The notes under the pieces: generated by a model
Told to the model about the DNA's origin: nothing
Seen by the model: only the letters and a program-made list of their open reading frames with translations
Databases searched by the model: none
Origin: Agrocybe praecox
Lineage: Eukaryota > Basidiomycota > Agaricomycetes > Agaricales > Agrocybaceae
Length of the DNA: 11,113 nt
NCBI GenBank assembly: GCA_964017145.1
Contig: CAXHKQ010000188.1
Location: forward strand, 1-11,113
Direction of reading: 5' to 3'
Made by a program: the position numbers and the translations under genes
Shown here: piece after piece, positions 8,728-11,113 of the stretch
How the letters are laid out: every line of letters starts with the position of its first letter
Position numbering within the stretch: the stretch's first letter is position 1

Positions 8728-9189
8728 TGCAAGGGTTGCCGTTTCGAGTACATTCAAACATGTTAGACAATTTTCTAAATCCCTGGTATTTTTTTCCCTG
8801 AAAGTCTCGGATATTGAAAGAAGAATTGATAAGAAAAATTTAAATCGTCGATCATCTTCGACATTTAACTCAAAAAGTCTCCGGAAATCATTGAAATTCG
8901 CTAGATTGCATTGGAAATATTCATAAATGTCATCACAACACTGAAATCGTCGAGAATCGGTTAGTTTTTACAAATTGCATTTTACGGGAATTAGAGGAAA
9001 ACATGACCAGTACTTTTCAGTTTAAAAAATAATGTACATTGAAAAAATCTGAAACGGCAAGCATGTTCATGGCTCTCTTGGTCGTTGCTCTCTGCATACG
9101 CGATTGTTAGTACGACCACGAGTGGTCCAAGAAGTAAAACTTCGGATTTTATTTATCGGTATTGCTTGTGTTAAATATATAAAACAATT

Positions 9190-10125
9190 TTACTTCGTCT
9201 CGATATGACCACCTTTCGCCTTGACTATGGCCTTTAAACGGTTGTAAAACGAATCACACGCTGCTGTGTTTTACAGCTCGGACCTAACATGGACCAGTCA
9301 GAAAAATCCATCGGGTTCGCGTCTGGTGAATTCGATAGCCATTTAGTAGCAGAAATGAAGTTAGGAACGTTGTTTTGCAACCATTCTTGGTTGATGCGTG
9401 CATTGTGTGACGGTGCTGAGTCTTGCTGGAAGGCCCATGCTTTACCACCGAAGTGTATTGCTGCCCATGGCTTCAGAGCACCCTCTAAAACTTTTCTCGA
9501 TACAATGCAGCATTGACCTTGGCGCCAGGCTCTATAAACACAATTGGTGAGCGTACAGCGTTACAGCGGCCCAAACCATGACCTGCGGTCGGTGCTGCTT
9601 CCTCGTCGCCAACCTTAGACTCAAATTATCGCTGAAGCGTTCGGCCAAGTGAACGCGATCATTTTGGGACTTGACAAACTGCTCAATCGTGAATATCTTC
9701 TCTTCAGAAAAGACGATAGAAGGGAGTTCGCCATCGGCGGCCATGCGAAGCAACTGCTTTGATCTATCGAGCCTAACTCTCTTTTGGCTCGAACTGAGAT
9801 CGTGAACTTTCTGGATCATGTACGGCTTAACCTTCAGCTCATTTTTGAGTATTCTTCGAACACTACGGTCCGAGATCTTCAGCTCCTTGGCCAATCGATT
9901 CGCACTCTGTCGAGGATTCCGTTGGATGCGTTTCTTCACATTTAGGACAATCTCCGGAGCGGTTGCACTTTTATGGCCACCTCCATGGCGTTTCGCACAG
10001 CTTCGATTAATGGTGCGATACACCAACAGTCGACTCACACCGTGGCCATAGAGCTTATGAAAAATCTGAGCTGGTGTGTTTCCCGATAGATGTAATCCAA
10101 TAAAACTGTTGTAATTGTCTTCCAT
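9190..10125 (-). pseudogene. Broken DD37D mariner-type transposase
   Basis: The gene would encode the cut-and-paste transposase. It opens at ATG 10125 and reads 197 codons before the first frame break. A helix-turn-helix lies in residues about 10-40 (IGLHLSGNTPAQIF) and a second at about 68-95 (SANRLAKELKISDRSVRRIL). The first catalytic Asp, normally in FSDEK, is Glu here (residue 141). PQVMVWAAVT precedes a frameshift at about 9552-9565. Reading resumes in another frame, and a single-base loss lies near 9487-9495. The second Asp is in AFQQDSAPSH (9422-9420); the third is in NSPDANPMD (9308-9306), with 37 residues between them, which fits the DD37D (maT-like) group. A third break with an apparent internal deletion near 9255-9270 precedes the C-terminal FYNRLKAIVKAKGGHIETK and its stop. 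It is clearly non-functional. Confidence 0.9.
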
Positions 10126-10239
10126 TGCCTCTAACTTTTGATTTGATCAAAGTTGGGAAATATGCTTTCGCAGGCTTATTAACAATGCTTGGAACTGTCA
10201 TTTTGCAAAATTGCAGATTGCTGCGACCACTACGCCTGC

Positions 10240-10272
10240 CGAGTGCCGGACCCTTTATACTAATCCGGAGTG
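10240..10272 (-). repeat. Right terminal repeat of the mariner relic
   Basis: On the - strand this reads CACTCCGGATTAGTATA followed by AAGGGTCCGGCACTCG and is preceded by TA (10274-10273 on that strand), as expected for the TA target of this superfamily. It lies about 115-150 bases upstream of the transposase ATG. A closely similar, inverted sequence lies at 7645-7672. Confidence 0.65.
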
Positions 10273-10398
10273 TAATGACCGGCAGTAATGAAAATGCGTA
10301 AAATTATGATTTTGTGGTCTTAGCTTTGATCTTCCCCCTTTTCGAAATTAACGAGAAAACACACTCAATTGAACTCTCTACAAAATTAGCAAACTTAC

Positions 10399-11113
10399 CC
10401 AGCCGTTTTCTCCTTCTCGACGCTTTGCGTTCCTTCTCCATCCACCACAATTTCCTCCTCATCATCATCCTCATCCTCACTGTCCGGCGTCATCGGCCGC
10501 AACGCCAACGCCACCAAATCCGGACCGTCCGCCTCGCCGCCCGTCGAACATCCCACCACCGTCGGGAAAATAATCAAGTGCGGCGAAGCGGCCGCCACTC
10601 GGCACAGCAACTCCGACACTCTATGCCGCACATACGGCTCATGATGATTCAACCGCGCAAACAGCTGCGGAATAATCTGGCGCCATGGCGCCGTCGGCGT
10701 GGCCGCCAGCCCCGCCTCCAGCACGTCCTGCAACCCCAACGCATGCTTCACAATCAGCCTAAGCAACCTCAGAGTAGCCGTGATCCGCGCCGATTCCACA
10801 GAGCCACTGCCATCCTCGCCGGTCAAATGCAAAACCCGGAAATACGCCTCGGCCGCCTGCTGGTACATGGCGTACACGCTCTGCTGAGTGGCTCGCCAAA
10901 TGCGCAGCACCGCCTGCATCTGCTGGGCATCCGCATGCGCCAGAATAGCCACCGTCTTGCGCAATTCGCACTCAATCAAATCGGTCGTCGAACAAGCCTT
11001 GATCGCAGAGCAGTCAGCTGAGTTCAGCGCTTCCTTTGTCGACGACTCGTCCCCGTCGCCGTCCTCATCATCCCCGGCCAGTCGCCATCCGTTGAGAATC
11101 ACCGCCACTTGCT
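10399..11113 (-). CDS. SMG1: SMG1 exon: HEAT/FAT region, open at the right edge
   Basis: The frame runs from the window edge (first full codon 11111-11109) to GG|GTAAGT at 10399, giving 237 codons plus two bases of a split Gly. Alpha-helical repeats include ATLRLLRLIVKHALGLQDVL, then TPTAPWRQIIPQLFARLN (residues about 138-155) and PYVRHRVSELLCRVA, then ASPHLIIFPTVVG. This series is conserved in SMG1 just before the FAT/kinase part. Two acidic low-complexity stretches are present: GDDEDGDGDE near the start and DSEDEDDDEEE (residues about 210-220), the latter in the linker to the next exon. There is no stop upstream within the window, so the exon or its 5' splice site continues rightward; an AG at 11113-11112 could be an acceptor but cannot be judged. 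The rest of the N-terminal solenoid lies outside. Confidence 0.95.

Larger units (their letters stand above)
8169..9149. mobile_element. Candidate non-autonomous DNA element with 44-bp terminal inverted repeats
   Basis: Bases 8169-8212 and the reverse complement of 9106-9149 agree at 38 of 44 positions, including a 16-base identical block GGACCACTCGTGGTCG (8190-8205; reverse complement at 9113-9128). Weaker similarity continues inward to about 8233 and 9081. The stretch between is about 890 bp and encodes no recognisable transposase. It includes a GC-rich segment (about 8255-8640) with no identifiable product, then AT-rich sequence. No clear target-site duplication flanks the outer ends. The right end abuts or overlaps the possible left end of the mariner relic, so boundaries are uncertain. 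It may be a MITE-like or internally deleted element of unknown family. Confidence 0.55.
9137..10272 (-). mobile_element. Degenerate IS630-Tc1-mariner element (DD37D type)
   Basis: The element is defined by a decayed mariner-type transposase on the - strand. Its right end is best placed at 10272, where the - strand reads TA|CACTCCGGATTAGTATA, giving a TA next to a plausible TIR. The left end is less sure. TA|AAACTTCGGATTTT at 9135-9150 shares ACTYCGGATT with the right end, but this sequence is also part of the inverted repeat ending at 9149; the alternative left end is near 7645. A - strand AATAAA lies at 9153-9148, just past the transposase stop. Orientation is the same as SMG1. Confidence 0.7.
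7388..10398 (-). other. SMG1 intron (3011 bp) filled with transposon remains
   Basis: Begins GTAAGT at 10398-10393 and ends CTCAG at 7388. The upstream exon leaves GG and the downstream exon supplies A, making a Gly codon, so the splice phases fit. The intron contains a mariner-type relic (about 9137-10272), an inverted-repeat-bounded stretch (8169-9149), a TIR-like sequence (7645-7672) and a hairpin run (7926-8017). Between 7388 and 7640, and between 8018 and 8168, I see nothing else specific. Confidence 0.9.

Noticed and set aside
8386..8766. 126-codon + strand ORF in the GC-rich block
   Set aside because: No domain recognised, and it runs through the 31-bp direct repeat; kept only as a composition anomaly.
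7621..10300. Possible long direct repeats flanking the mariner relic (AATGAC, GGCAGT and GAAAAT on both sides)
   Set aside because: The matches are short, differently spaced and larger than the TA duplication this superfamily makes; probably chance.

Overview
The window looks like a piece of a dipteran genome, most likely a mosquito. It has GC-rich exons with canonical GT..AG splice sites, set in AT-rich introns and spacers full of degraded transposons and tandem repeats. The protein-level signals are animal: a rhodopsin-like receptor and the metazoan kinase SMG1. The mosquito guess is inference from overall character and from a mariner-type transposase; no species was identified.

Layout. 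On the + strand, positions 1-3051 hold the 3' part of a class A GPCR gene: exon 1-431 (TM3 to TM5), a 1921-bp intron, and a last exon 2353-3051 (TM6, TM7, C-terminal tail), followed by an AATAAA signal at 3216. Next is a gene-free stretch with an 8-bp tandem repeat and about five and a half copies of a ~130-bp tandem repeat (3671-4367). From 4868 to the right edge, the - strand carries three exons of SMG1, the PI3K-like kinase of nonsense-mediated mRNA decay: 10399-11113, 6160-7387 and 4868-5188. Their splice phases join exactly and give 754 continuous residues covering the late HEAT/FAT region and most of the kinase domain.

The SMG1 introns hold the accessory material. Intron 5189-6159 has a tRNA-derived SINE-like head with perfect A and B boxes and a cluster of dyad symmetries. 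Intron 7388-10398 is a transposon nest. It contains a dead IS630-Tc1-mariner DD37D transposase on the - strand, a ~980-bp stretch bounded by 44-bp inverted repeats, a TIR-like sequence matching the mariner end, and a run of hairpins.

Gene relationship. SMG1 runs off the left side of its last visible exon without its C-terminal part or FATC domain. I found no further SMG1 exon between 4867 and position 1. The missing exons should therefore lie left of the window, which would place the opposite-strand GPCR gene, wholly or partly, inside an SMG1 intron. The two products have no evident shared pathway. I found no convincing novel enzymatic system. The most unusual items are the nested-gene arrangement, the inverted-repeat element at 8169-9149, the tandem array and the intronic foldback sequences.
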